Source: an uncultured Bacteroidales bacterium (lineage in GTDB: Bacteria; Bacteroidota; Bacteroidia; Bacteroidales; F082). From it: DNA of 36,194 nt. Shown here in pieces: positions 8,067 to 16,672 of this stretch (its first letter is position 1; the number at the start of each line of letters is the position of its first letter). The position numbers and the translations under genes are program-made. The stretch is from assembly GCA_905234645.1 (NCBI GenBank), contig CAJOIS010000026.1:1-36194 (forward strand), in the 5' to 3' direction. Under the pieces are notes generated by a model. That model was not told where the DNA came from, made no database searches, and worked only from the letters and a program-made list of their open reading frames with translations.

Positions 8067-10289
8067 TTATTTTCTGTATCGGGTTTCAAGTTCTGCGCGG
8101 TATTTGTCGGCAATCTCTTTGGCCAAAGCCACGCCGTCGCCCTGCGGCTCGGCGCTGAAGGTGCCGAGGCGCTCACGCCACCACTGGCCTTCGTATTTGC
8201 AGATGCGCTCGTGGTAGGCCTTCTCATCGAAGGGTTGTCCCGCATCAATGGCGGCATCCACGTCCTTGAAGAACTCCTTCCAGCGGTAGGCGTAGTAGGT
8301 CGCGGTGAGACCCGCCCAAGCGCGGCTGGCGTATTCGTTCAGCAAGGCATCCTCCTCGCCCCAGGTGGTGATGATGTTACGGGCATTGCTCTCGAAGTAG
8401 TCCTTGTCCTCATCGGTCGTGCCGATGGCTCTCGCGTCACGAATCCAGCGCCCCACGAGGAAGGCGCTCTCCGTCGCCAGAATGGCATCGGTATCGTCAA
8501 GGATGGAAGTCATCGTCTTCTCTATCTGACGCAAGGTCTCGTAGTCGCCTTCGCGATAGGCCTTCACATAGTCAGCATAAAGGTCGCTGAAGTAGTTGCC
8601 CAGCAGCTGTCTCGTGATATTGACAGCATCGAAATGACGTGTGCGGGTGTTACAGTCGGAGTCAAGCAGGTCGTCCAAGGCATCCAACAAGGTGATGTTG
8701 TTGTACTTATAGGTTGGGGCGACGTAATACTGGCGGTATTCGTTGATGTCGCCCATGGTCGGCCTCTGGTTGATGCGCACAGTCTGGCCCGGCGACGAAA
8801 CCTTATTATAGACGCTGTCGGCGAGCAGTCGCCAAGCGGCGCGCATACACTCGTCCTCCTTGCCCGCACGTTGGTCGGCGAGGCGTTTCACCCAAGCATC
8901 CACATCCTTGGTGAGCGGGTTGTCCCATGCCTTCTCGAAGACGTATTCATACATGAAGGGGTTGCAGTCGAAGCCCTCCAAGGTGGAGCCGATGCCGACG
9001 AAGTTGTCGCCACCTTTCTCAAAGGCGCGCTCAATCCTCACATTCACCGTGTCGAGGTTGCCGGCCAGCATGGAATTGCCGCCGAAGTTACCGAGATAGC
9101 ACCAGATGTAAGGCACGCCATAGTAGGCGTTGGTGCGCTCCCACACAGGTTGTCTCTCGCAGTAGTAATCGAGCATGATGTGTCTGTCTATCGGCATTGA
9201 GGTGATGTAGGCCTCGATGCGATTGTCGACTTCCCAGTATTGGCGTTCGTTCCAGAACAGCCAAGCCATCTCCAGCCACTTGGCATCGGGGTCGGCGGCC
9301 TCCAACGACTCGTACACCTGACGGCTCACACGGCCGAGGTATTCTGGCTCCCAGCTGGGCGGGATCATCTCGTTGAAAATGTCGATGCCGTAGATATGGT
9401 CGGTGCCATAGAACTCTATCTCTTTCTCAATGAATTTCTTCTGTATCATGGGATACAACTCGCTTTCGGGGTCGAGGAACTTGCACCAGCAGATGCTGTC
9501 GAAGCCCGCCCAGTCGCCCAACGAAGCCAAAGGCGCATCAGGATAGATGCGTGTGATGCAAGGCGGCACATGCCCCGCAAAACCAGGCAGCACGGGTTTC
9601 ATGTTGAGTTCGCGCTCGCGGGCAACAATCTGCTTTTGCAGTTCCTTTTGGTTCTCAAGCCAGGACATAGGTAGCGGTCCGCCCCATCGGTCTATGTTTT
9701 GCATACGGTGCCACGGCAAATGCGCCGGTCCTGTGAAGTAACTGCGAATCTCCTCGTCGGTGAGGCCGAGTTCACTCCACACCTCATACCACACGCTCTC
9801 CTGTCCCGTGATGGCCAGCGGCAGGTTGATGCCGTTGAGGGCCATCCAGTCGATGAAATGCTCCCACTGTGACCAGTTCCACCAAGGCAGGGTATAGCCG
9901 AAAGTGCAGTAATTCAAGAAGAAACGGTCGGGCACACGGGCGCTGAGACTGACCTTCTCGGGCACCGTCGGCATGGTGGCAGGAATCTGCAAAGGCTCCT
10001 CTTTGAACCACGAGTATTGCGCCATGCAATAGTATTTCAGGTAGTGGTTCAGACCCACGGCCATGCTGTTGGCATTGTTGCCTCGGATGACGAGGTTTTT
10101 GCCTTTCATTTCGATTTCGAAGCGGTCCACAGTATCGGCAAGTCGTTCAAGGACTATGTTCTCCGAATATTCAGGCACCACGCGGTTCACCAAGCCACGC
10201 ATTGCGATGACTTCGGGGTCGGTTTCCTTTTTCGTGCAGCCGAAGCACAGCACGAGGCCCAAGAGGGCAAAGAGGTAAAGCTTTTTCAT
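8067..10289 (-). CDS. Alpha-N-acetylglucosaminidase (GH89) lipoprotein
   Basis: A 740-residue GH89 (NAGLU-family) glycosidase that removes terminal alpha-linked N-acetylglucosamine, in gut bacteria typically from mucin O-glycans or heparan-type chains. The N-terminus is a lipoprotein signal (LVLCFGC, lipidated C18), so it is anchored in the envelope. A small N-terminal alpha/beta domain (about 25-105) precedes the barrel. Family landmarks are WWNWSQWEHFIDWMALNGIN, GFAGHVP, E307 in IDIFNEMIPP and E438 in GIGSTLEGFD; the two Glu match the family's catalytic acid and nucleophile positions. The C-terminal helical domain runs to the end. No SusCD or sulfatase neighbours are present, so this is not a classic polysaccharide-utilisation locus. 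Its promoter is at 10310-10317. Confidence 0.93.
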   Translation of the reverse strand: MKKLYLFALLGLVLCFGCTKKETDPEVIAMRGLVNRVVPEYSENIVLERLADTVDRFEIEMKGKNLVIRGNNANSMAVGLNHYLKYYCMAQYSWFKEEPLQIPATMPTVPEKVSLSARVPDRFFLNYCTFGYTLPWWNWSQWEHFIDWMALNGINLPLAITGQESVWYEVWSELGLTDEEIRSYFTGPAHLPWHRMQNIDRWGGPLPMSWLENQKELQKQIVARERELNMKPVLPGFAGHVPPCITRIYPDAPLASLGDWAGFDSICWCKFLDPESELYPMIQKKFIEKEIEFYGTDHIYGIDIFNEMIPPSWEPEYLGRVSRQVYESLEAADPDAKWLEMAWLFWNERQYWEVDNRIEAYITSMPIDRHIMLDYYCERQPVWERTNAYYGVPYIWCYLGNFGGNSMLAGNLDTVNVRIERAFEKGGDNFVGIGSTLEGFDCNPFMYEYVFEKAWDNPLTKDVDAWVKRLADQRAGKEDECMRAAWRLLADSVYNKVSSPGQTVRINQRPTMGDINEYRQYYVAPTYKYNNITLLDALDDLLDSDCNTRTRHFDAVNITRQLLGNYFSDLYADYVKAYREGDYETLRQIEKTMTSILDDTDAILATESAFLVGRWIRDARAIGTTDEDKDYFESNARNIITTWGEEDALLNEYASRAWAGLTATYYAYRWKEFFKDVDAAIDAGQPFDEKAYHERICKYEGQWWRERLGTFSAEPQGDGVALAKEIADKYRAELETRYRK

Positions 10290-10309
10290 TTTAACAGTTT
10301 TAACTGAGG

Positions 10310-10317
10310 CAAAAGTA
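10310..10317 (-). promoter_or_regulatory. -7 element of the GH89 gene
   Basis: The minus strand reads TACTTTTG (TAnnTTTG), 20 nt before the ATG. It is divergent from the lipoprotein promoter at 10331-10338. Confidence 0.55.
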
Positions 10318-10330
10318 TTAAATTAGTTGT

Positions 10331-10338
10331 TATCTTTG
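10331..10338 (+). promoter_or_regulatory. -7 element of the lipoprotein gene at 10355
   Basis: TATCTTTG, 16 nt before the ATG at 10355, giving a very short leader. No clear -33 element. Confidence 0.55.
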
Positions 10339-10354
10339 CCGAAAAATCAGCCCG

Positions 10355-10993
10355 ATGAAAAAGATTTGGTTTTGGTTCGCCTCCCTTTTGCTTGTTTTCG
10401 TTGCCTGCAAAAAGTACGAATCGCCCTCATCGGGCAGCGACACTCCCCTGCCCCAGCACGTCGACCCGACCTACAACATCGGTGACTATTTCCATAACGA
10501 CACACTTGCAGGCATCGTTTTCCACACCTACTCTGCAGGCTTGCATGGGTTGATTGTTTCATTGGATGAAACCCAGCTGGCATGGTGCGAAACCAACTAT
10601 GTCAACAGTTTGACAGGCGCCACCAACCCTTACGACGGCTGGCGCAACACCAACATCCTCATGACAAACTACGACCTGTGTCACTATCCCGCCATACGAT
10701 GGAGCCACCTTCGCAACACCTGGCACCTCGTCCACCAAAACTACCCCATCACATCGCGGCAATGGTTTGTTCCGGCCAGCTCCGAACTGGAGAAACTACT
10801 GCAGAACCAAGCGGCGGTCAATGCCACCTTGAGTTCAATGGGTTATCCGACTTTGGAGGGAAAGACCTATTGGTCGAGCACCGAACTGGGCACAAGAAGT
10901 GCTGCCGCCCTGCAAACGCAAGACAGCAGCATTATCGTTAGGGAAGCCGTGAAAGACCAGGTCTTTTATGTACGGGCTATAAGGAATTTTTGA
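10355..10993 (+). CDS. Lipoprotein with a DUF1566/FISUMP-like C-terminal fold
   Basis: A 212-residue predicted lipoprotein. The signal peptide MKKIWFWFASLLLVFVAC places the lipidated Cys at C18. The mature part starts with a Ser/Pro-rich linker (about 20-40). The rest resembles the Fibrobacter-type paralogous/Lcl C-terminal (DUF1566) lectin-like fold: GDYFHNDTLAGIVF, a central W/N-rich segment (NPYDGWRNTN), RQWFVPASSELEKLLQN, then YWSSTELGTRSAAALQTQD and the closing FYVRAIRNF. In the families I know, WFxPSxxEL, YWSSTE and VRAxRxF are shared landmarks. The function is unknown; a surface adhesin or carbohydrate-binding role is possible. It is a single-gene unit convergent with the DUF1846 gene. 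Confidence 0.75.
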   Translation: MKKIWFWFASLLLVFVACKKYESPSSGSDTPLPQHVDPTYNIGDYFHNDTLAGIVFHTYSAGLHGLIVSLDETQLAWCETNYVNSLTGATNPYDGWRNTNILMTNYDLCHYPAIRWSHLRNTWHLVHQNYPITSRQWFVPASSELEKLLQNQAAVNATLSSMGYPTLEGKTYWSSTELGTRSAAALQTQDSSIIVREAVKDQVFYVRAIRNF

Positions 10994-11014
10994 GATCATC
11001 AAGGCTTCAGAAAG

Positions 11015-11218
11015 CATGTCATCCCTACGCTGAGTCGTACAGGCCTTAACAGGTATGTCATCCCCGCAAAGGCTTGTGCGGCGGCTTGGGATCTATACCT
11101 GTTGAGGCCGCTCATAATAAGATTTTGCCTCTTATACCGCCTCCTATAGATTCCTTCCCATCCCACATTCCCTCGTTGGAATGACATAGGAGGCTAACTC
11201 ACCACGCAAGAATGACAT
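11015..11218. repeat. Cluster of ATGTCATCCC / GGATGACAT-type repeats with a long palindrome
   Basis: The 232-bp gap between convergent genes (10994-11225) holds no ORF but at least four copies of a short motif: ATGTCATCCC at about 11016 and 11055, and inverted GGAATGACAT / AGAATGACATGGG at about 11177 and 11208. Between them, 11042-11056 (GGCCTTAACAGGTAT) pairs with 11095-11109 (ATACCTGTTGAGGCC) over 15 positions with one G-T wobble, and CGCA/TGCG and ATCCC/GGGAT pair inside. The last copies abut the DUF1846 stop codon. Confidence 0.7.
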
Positions 11219-11225
11219 GGGAGGC

Positions 11226-12701
11226 TTATTTCTTCGCCACTGGGTCGCAGGTGAGGCCGATACCCAGTTTCTTGAAGATTTTCTGGTCCACCTCGCTGAG
11301 CATCACCGTGCTATGCACCTGACAACCATTGAGCTGCGGCAGGCACTCCAAGGCTTTCTTGCAGTTTTCGTCCCAGAGGCTAAGCATGGACAGTGCGACC
11401 AACACCTCGTCGGTGTGTAAACGCGGGTTGCGGCCATGCAGGTAGTTGACCTTGGTGGTCTGGATGGGCTCAATCATGGCCTGCGGGATGAGTTTCACCT
11501 CATGCGGTATGCCAGCGATATGCTTGGTAGCATTGAGAATCAAGGCGGCGCTGGGACCGAGCAGGTCGCTGGTGTGGGCCGTGATGAGGGTGCCGTCTTC
11601 CAACTCGATGGCAGCTGAGGCCACGCCTTCTTTCTCCTTGCGTTCCTTGGCAGCGATGGTGGTCTTGCGCAGCGCGGTGGTGATCTTGGCCTGTTTCATT
11701 AGCAAGGCAATCTTGTTCACCTCGCTCTCGGTGCCTTTGCCCTTGGCCAGGTTGCACAAGGCGGTATAGTAACGGCGGATGATCTCCTGCTTCGAAGCCT
11801 CGCTGCACACGGCGTCGTCACTCAGACAGTAGCCCACCATGTTGACGCCCATGTCGGTCGGCGACTTGTAGGGGTTCTCGCCATAGATGCTTTCGAAGAT
11901 GGCGTTCAGCACGGGGAAGATCTCGATGTCGCGGTTGTAGTTGACAGCGGTCTTGCCGTAGGCCTCGAGATGGAAGGGGTCGATCATGTTGACGTCGCTA
12001 AGGTCGGCAGTGGCAGCTTCGTAGGCCACGTTGACGGGATGTTTCAGCGGCAGGTTCCACACGGGGAAGGTCTCGAACTTGGAATAGCCCGCCTTGATGC
12101 CGCGCTTGTTCTCGTGATAGAGCTGGCTCAGGCAGACGGCCATCTTGCCGCTGCCGGGACCCGGGGCGGTAATCACCACCAGCGGACGTGTGGTCTCCAC
12201 ATAGTCGTTGCGGCCAAAGCCGTCCTCCGAGTCGATGAGGGCCACATTGTTGGGATAGCCTTCGATGATACGATGGTAATACACCTTGATGCCCATGCGC
12301 TCCAAACGTTTTCGATAGGCATCGGTGCTGGCCTGACCGTTGTAGTGGGTGACCACGACGGAATTCACCATGAAACCACGGTTCATAAACTCTTCACGAA
12401 GACGCAACACGTCCACATCATAGGTAATCCCCAAATCGCCACGCACCTTGTTCTTCTCGATGTCGACGGCGCTGATGACGATGACAATTTCCGCCTCATC
12501 AACGAGTTGGGAGAGCATCCTCAACTTGATGTCGGGCAAAAAGCCCGGCAACACGCGGCTGGCATGGTAGTCGTCAAAGAGTTTTCCGCCAAATTCGAGG
12601 TAAAGTTTGTCGCCGAACTTGGCAATGCGTTCCTTGATGTGTTCAGATTGGATTTTGAGGTATTTCTCGCTGTCGAACCCGTATTTTTTTGTGGTTTTCA
12701 T
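11226..12701 (-). CDS. DUF1846-family protein (UPF0371)
   Basis: A 491-residue cytoplasmic protein that matches DUF1846/UPF0371 along its full length, starting KKYGFDSEKYLKIQSEHIKERI and including PGPGSGKMAVCLSQLYHE, which looks like a nucleotide- or phosphate-binding loop, and VNMVGYCLSDDAVC. The family is structurally characterised but has no firmly assigned reaction that I know of, so I give none. It is downstream of glyA on the same strand. The glyA terminator-like hairpin (12716-12738) sits only 15 nt before its ATG, so expression is either by read-through or from a promoter I could not identify. Confidence 0.85.
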   Translation of the reverse strand: MKTTKKYGFDSEKYLKIQSEHIKERIAKFGDKLYLEFGGKLFDDYHASRVLPGFLPDIKLRMLSQLVDEAEIVIVISAVDIEKNKVRGDLGITYDVDVLRLREEFMNRGFMVNSVVVTHYNGQASTDAYRKRLERMGIKVYYHRIIEGYPNNVALIDSEDGFGRNDYVETTRPLVVITAPGPGSGKMAVCLSQLYHENKRGIKAGYSKFETFPVWNLPLKHPVNVAYEAATADLSDVNMIDPFHLEAYGKTAVNYNRDIEIFPVLNAIFESIYGENPYKSPTDMGVNMVGYCLSDDAVCSEASKQEIIRRYYTALCNLAKGKGTESEVNKIALLMKQAKITTALRKTTIAAKERKEKEGVASAAIELEDGTLITAHTSDLLGPSAALILNATKHIAGIPHEVKLIPQAMIEPIQTTKVNYLHGRNPRLHTDEVLVALSMLSLWDENCKKALECLPQLNGCQVHSTVMLSEVDQKIFKKLGIGLTCDPVAKK

Positions 12702-12715
12702 GATGAAAAAAATGC

Positions 12716-12738
12716 GGTCGCCCCATTACGGGGCGACC
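12716..12738 (-). terminator. Intrinsic terminator of glyA
   Basis: On the minus strand: GGTCGCCCC, loop GTAAT, GGGGCGACC (a perfect 9-bp stem), then GCA and a run of seven T (12705-12714). It follows the glyA stop by 25 nt and ends just before the DUF1846 start codon. Confidence 0.85.
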
Positions 12739-12763
12739 ATTGTTAATAATGTGTTAGTCTAAC

Positions 12764-14062
12764 TTACCAAGCGAAGAGCGGGTAGTCCTTCATCAGCTTG
12801 TTGACCTCGGCACGGACGGCGTTAATCTTGGCCTCCGAAGCGGTCTTGGTCTCAGGATTGATGTCGCTGATGACGTCGTCGATCATGTCGACGATGACAG
12901 CCATCTTGTCTTGCTTCAGGCCACGGGTGGTGATGGCGGGCGTGCCGACACGCAGACCAGAGGTCAGGAAAGGCGAGCGGGTGTCGAAGGGCACCATGTT
13001 CTTGTTGACGGTGATGTCGGCAAGGACGAGGGTATTCTCCACCATCTTACCGGTGATCTCCGGGAACTTGCCGCGGAGGTCGATCAGCATGGAGTGGTTG
13101 TCAGTGCCACCGCTGATGACATCATAACCCTTATCCATGAAGGCTCTGGCCATGAAGGCGGCGTTCTTTCTCACCTGCTGGATGTACTCCATGTACTCGT
13201 CGCTGAGGGCTTCGCCGAATGCAACAGCCTTGGAGGCGATAACGTGCTCCAGAGGACCGCCTTGGATGCCCGGGAACACGGCGCTGTTGATCAAAGCGGA
13301 CATCATCTTTGTCTCGCCCTTCGGAGTCTTGCGGCCGCGCGGGTCTTCGAAGTCATGACGGATGAGGATCATGCCGCCACGAGGACCGCGGAGGGTCTTG
13401 TGGGTCGTGGTGGTGATAATGTGGCAGTACTCCAGCGGGTCGTTCAGCAAGCCCTTGGCGATAAGGCCAGCGGGGTGGCTGACGTCGGCCATGAGGACAG
13501 CACCCACCTTGTCGGCGATTTCACGCATACGCTTGTAGTCCCAGTCACGGCTGTAGGCGGAAGCACCAGCGATGATGAGTTTCGGCTTGCACTCGAGGGC
13601 GATCTTCTCCATCTCGTCGTAGTCGACGCGACCGGTTTCCTTGGCCACGTGATAGGCGACGGGCTTATAGAGCATACCCGAAGCGTTGACCGGGCTGCCG
13701 TGTGAGAGGTGGCCGCCGTGCGAGAGGTCGAGACCCATGAAGGTGTCGCCAGGCTCAAGCAAAGCTTGCATCACGGCCATGTTGGCCTGTGCGCCCGAGT
13801 GAGGCTGCACGTTGGCGAAAGTGGCGTTGAACAGTTGGCAGGCGCGGTCGATGGCGATTTGCTCGCTCTGGTCGACGATTTGGCAGCCGCCGTAGTAACG
13901 CTTGCCAGGGTAACCCTCGGCGTATTTGTTGGTCATGACAGAACCCATGGCTTCCAGCACCTGCTCACTGACAAAGTTCTCCGAAGCGATGAGTTCGATT
14001 CCGTGCATCTGACGCTCTTTCTCTTGGCGAATCAGATCAAAGATTTTTTCGTCTCTTTTCAT
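12764..14062 (-). CDS. glyA: Serine hydroxymethyltransferase
   Basis: A PLP enzyme interconverting serine and glycine with transfer of a one-carbon unit to tetrahydrofolate. From the chosen start ([18 protein letters not shown]) it is 432 residues, as usual. Landmarks: [23 protein letters not shown], the PLP-ring Asp D193 with H196 ([10 protein letters not shown]) and Schiff-base K222 ([15 protein letters not shown]). The frame stays open for 32 more codons upstream to 14158, but that extension ([14 protein letters not shown] and onward) is translated from a GGGACNN repeat array and has no family counterpart, so I reject it. A weak minus-strand -7 (TATTTTCG, 14180-14187) would put the repeat in the leader. 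Followed by a strong terminator. Confidence 0.96.
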   Translation of the reverse strand: MKRDEKIFDLIRQEKERQMHGIELIASENFVSEQVLEAMGSVMTNKYAEGYPGKRYYGGCQIVDQSEQIAIDRACQLFNATFANVQPHSGAQANMAVMQALLEPGDTFMGLDLSHGGHLSHGSPVNASGMLYKPVAYHVAKETGRVDYDEMEKIALECKPKLIIAGASAYSRDWDYKRMREIADKVGAVLMADVSHPAGLIAKGLLNDPLEYCHIITTTTHKTLRGPRGGMILIRHDFEDPRGRKTPKGETKMMSALINSAVFPGIQGGPLEHVIASKAVAFGEALSDEYMEYIQQVRKNAAFMARAFMDKGYDVISGGTDNHSMLIDLRGKFPEITGKMVENTLVLADITVNKNMVPFDTRSPFLTSGLRVGTPAITTRGLKQDKMAVIVDMIDDVISDINPETKTASEAKINAVRAEVNKLMKDYPLFAW

Positions 14063-14113
14063 TGTTGTTGAATTGTTTATCTGTTTAATCGTTGAATCGT
14101 TGTTATTGGTTAT

Positions 14114-14152
14114 TGACGCGGGACTGCGGGACGCGAGACTACGGGACTCATT
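14114..14152. repeat. GGGACNN array upstream of glyA
   Basis: Units of 7-8 nt: GACGCGG, GACTGCGG, GACGCGA, GACTACGG, GACTC. An 18-base core (GACGCGGGACTGCGGGAC) also occurs in the array at 26837-26867 between mce and mmdA. It lies in the glyA upstream region, not in the gene proper. Confidence 0.7.
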
Positions 14153-14220
14153 CCGCATTCCATTTCCGCTGCAAATTTGCGAAAATAAATTGAGTCTGCG
14201 ACAAAAAATCTGTTTTTTGC

Positions 14221-14228
14221 TACCTTTG
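14221..14228 (+). promoter_or_regulatory. -7 element of the DUF3089 gene
   Basis: TACCTTTG matches TAnnTTTG, 23 nt before the ATG at 14252. Confidence 0.55.
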
Positions 14229-14251
14229 TCAGCTCAAAAAAAGTTCAATTC

Positions 14252-15256
14252 ATGAGAAACCATCATTTTACCGTCCTATTATTAGCTGTTTTGGCCATCT
14301 TGTTGCCTTCTTGTGAAGGGAGAATAAAGTTTGAGGGAGAAATAGAATTTAGTTTCAGAACCTGCATCGACTATGCCGACACGACCTACTGGTACAGTTG
14401 CGGCGACACGACCCAGGCCGCCGATGTGTTTTATGTCTATCCAACAGTGTCGACGATTTCCTTTGTCGACAACGACTCGTCGTGGTTTGCCGACATCACC
14501 ATGCCCGAGGTGCGCGAGGAAGCCAACGGCAACCAGCGGTTCAACAAGATGCTGTATGGCGAATATAATTTCTATGCGCCTTACTATCGCCAGATGATCT
14601 TTGAAGCCTACGCTCAACCTGATTCGGTGGTTCGTCAACTGGCACAGACTGCCGCAAAGGACGTCAATGATGCGTTCCAATACTATATGGAACACTACAA
14701 CCACGGCCGGCCTTTCTTCCTGATGGGCCATAGCCAAGGCTCGCAGATGCTTATCGAGCTGTTGAAAAACGGTATGACCGAGGAGCAACGCCAACGGATG
14801 GTTGCAGCGTATTGCATTGGCTATCACGTGACCGCGGAGGAGTTGGCCGAATATCCCGAGGCCTTGAAACCTGCCACCGATAGTCTCATGCAAGGTTTGG
14901 TTGTCTTTAATTCAGTAACCGACCCAACCGCTATTGGTATGGTATCGCGCTACGACGTGGTTGGCATCAATCCTACGACATGGACCATGGCAACTGATAC
15001 AGTTCCAGCCGAATTCCATTTGGGCATGGCCAAATACAACAACACTCGCGACAGCGTTCTGATTGTGCCTTGCCCAACGAGGACCACCCTTTACAACCAC
15101 ACCACCGTCTGCCCCGACCTCAACCCCGAGATGGTCTTCAATCCAGCCTACGAAAAGATGTTCCCCAAGGGCAACCTCCATTTTGCTGACTCGTGGCTCT
15201 TTGGTGGAAATGTGGTGGAGAATATGCGGTGCCGGTTGAGACATTACAATTTTTGA
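14252..15256 (+). CDS. DUF3089 alpha/beta-hydrolase lipoprotein
   Basis: A 334-residue exported hydrolase-like protein of the DUF3089 family. The N-terminal signal ends in a lipobox-like LLPSC (C21), suggesting a membrane-anchored lipoprotein. The mature protein begins with a strand-rich region and the family hallmark DVFYVYPTVST. An alpha/beta-hydrolase nucleophile elbow GHSQG carries S161, followed by a helix (SQMLIELLKNG). Later landmarks are AYCIGYHVT, FNSVTDP and a late His (NLHFADSWLF) that could complete the triad. The substrate is unknown, an esterase or lipase being plausible. It has its own promoter and ends 31 nt before tyrS, which also has a promoter. Confidence 0.85.
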   Translation: MRNHHFTVLLLAVLAILLPSCEGRIKFEGEIEFSFRTCIDYADTTYWYSCGDTTQAADVFYVYPTVSTISFVDNDSSWFADITMPEVREEANGNQRFNKMLYGEYNFYAPYYRQMIFEAYAQPDSVVRQLAQTAAKDVNDAFQYYMEHYNHGRPFFLMGHSQGSQMLIELLKNGMTEEQRQRMVAAYCIGYHVTAEELAEYPEALKPATDSLMQGLVVFNSVTDPTAIGMVSRYDVVGINPTTWTMATDTVPAEFHLGMAKYNNTRDSVLIVPCPTRTTLYNHTTVCPDLNPEMVFNPAYEKMFPKGNLHFADSWLFGGNVVENMRCRLRHYNF

Positions 15257-15265
15257 CTATTTTTG
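15236..15265 (+). promoter_or_regulatory. tyrS promoter (-33 TTG, -7 TATTTTTG)
   Basis: TTG at 15236-15238 and TATTTTTG at 15258-15265, with a 19-nt spacer, are the best-formed Bacteroidota promoter in the window. The -33 element overlaps the last codons of the DUF3089 gene. Confidence 0.65.
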
Positions 15266-15287
15266 CACCTCAAAACTGAAGTAAACG

Positions 15288-16586
15288 ATGAAGAATTTTG
15301 TTGAAGAACTCCGCTGGCGCGGAATGCTGGCACAGATGATGCCAGGAACGGAAGAACTCCTGCAAAAAGAAATGGTAACGGCTTACCTCGGCACCGACCC
15401 GACAGCCGACTCCCTACATATTGGTCACCTCTGCGGCATCATGATGCTACGCCACCTGCAACGCTGCGGCCACAAGCCCATCATCCTGGTGGGCGGTGCC
15501 ACCGGCATGATCGGCGACCCTTCAGGCAAGAGCCAAGAGCGTAACCTGCTCAACGAAGAGACCTTGCGCCACAACCAAGAATGCATTAAGGCCCAGGTGG
15601 CCAAGTTCCTCGACTTCGAATCGAAAGAACCCAACGCCGCCGAAATGGTGAACAACTACGACTGGATGAAAGATTTCACCTTCCTCGACTTCGCACGTGA
15701 GGTAGGCAAGCACATCACCGTGAACTACATGATGGCCAAGGACAGCGTGCAGCAGCGCCTCAACGGTACTGCACGCGACGGTTTAAGCTTCACCGAGTTC
15801 ACCTACCAACTCCTGCAAGGCTATGACTTCCTCTACCTCTACCAGCACAAGCACTGCAAGCTGCAGTTGGGCGGTAACGACCAATGGGGCAACATCACCA
15901 CAGGTACGGAACTGATCCGCAGAACGTTGGGCTTCGAAAACGAGGCCTTCGCCCTCACCTGCCCGCTCATCACCAAGGCCGACGGCAAGAAATTCGGCAA
16001 GACCGAGAGCGGCAACATCTGGCTCGACCCAAAGCGCACCACGCCTTACAAGTTCTATCAGTTCTGGCTCAACGTCAGCGACGAAGACGCCGAGAAATAC
16101 ATCAAGATCTTCACCTCGCTGGACAAAGAGACCATCGACGCCCTTGTCGAGGAACACAAGAAAGACCCGGGCATGCGCGTGCTGCAAAAGCGCCTCGCCC
16201 AAGAAGTCACCGTATTGGTGCACTCGCAGGAAGCCCTCGATGCCGCTATCGAAGCCTCCAACATCCTCTTCGGCAAGTCGACTAAGGAAGGCTTGGAGAA
16301 ACTTGATGAGCAGACCTTCCTAGATATCTTCGACGGCGTACCACAGGAACACATCGCCCGCACTGACCTGGAAGCCGGCATCCCGATTGTCGACTTCATG
16401 GCTGTCAACACGCAGATCTTCCCCTCCAAGGGCGAAGCCCGCAAGATGACCCAAGCCAACGGTGTAAGCGTCAACAAGGAAAAGGTCACTCTAGACAAGA
16501 TGATGACCCCCGACGACCTCATTGACGGCAAGTACATTTTGATGCAAAAGGGAAAGAAGAACTATTACCTCGTAGTGGTTGAATAA
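15288..16586 (+). CDS. tyrS: Tyrosyl-tRNA synthetase
   Basis: A class Ic aminoacyl-tRNA synthetase charging tRNA-Tyr in the cytoplasm; 432 residues, normal for the bacterial enzyme. The Rossmann catalytic domain carries the HIGH motif at 44-47 (SLHIGHLCG), followed by [17 protein letters not shown] and the tyrosine/ATP pocket sequence [14 protein letters not shown]. The KMSKS-equivalent loop is KFGKT (235-239). The C-terminal S4-like RNA-binding domain spans about 355-430 ([21 protein letters not shown]). The start is supported by a promoter 23 nt upstream. Convergent with the amidase gene across a hairpin at 16594-16668. Confidence 0.97.
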   Translation: MKNFVEELRWRGMLAQMMPGTEELLQKEMVTAYLGTDPTADSLHIGHLCGIMMLRHLQRCGHKPIILVGGATGMIGDPSGKSQERNLLNEETLRHNQECIKAQVAKFLDFESKEPNAAEMVNNYDWMKDFTFLDFAREVGKHITVNYMMAKDSVQQRLNGTARDGLSFTEFTYQLLQGYDFLYLYQHKHCKLQLGGNDQWGNITTGTELIRRTLGFENEAFALTCPLITKADGKKFGKTESGNIWLDPKRTTPYKFYQFWLNVSDEDAEKYIKIFTSLDKETIDALVEEHKKDPGMRVLQKRLAQEVTVLVHSQEALDAAIEASNILFGKSTKEGLEKLDEQTFLDIFDGVPQEHIARTDLEAGIPIVDFMAVNTQIFPSKGEARKMTQANGVSVNKEKVTLDKMMTPDDLIDGKYILMQKGKKNYYLVVVE

Positions 16587-16593
16587 TACAAAT

Positions 16594-16668
16594 TGTAGGG
16601 CTGTCACATCGTGGCTGCTGCATAATGCGAATTACGCTATGCGGATGCCGTGGTACGACAGCCCTACA
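16594..16668. repeat. Hairpin TGTAGGGCTGTC / GACAGCCCTACA between tyrS and the amidase gene
   Basis: A perfect 12-bp inverted repeat (16594-16605 and 16657-16668) encloses 51 nt that can form further pairing (GCATA with TATGC). It lies exactly between two convergent genes and fills the whole gap. There is no T-tract, so it is better described as a palindromic repeat that may also limit read-through than as a standard intrinsic terminator. Confidence 0.7.
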
Positions 16669-16672
16669 TGTA

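Noticed and set aside
14063..14158. 32-codon N-terminal extension of glyA
   Set aside because: Translated from a GGGACNN repeat array and a low-complexity Asn/Thr stretch; the family N-terminus starts at MKRDEKIF.
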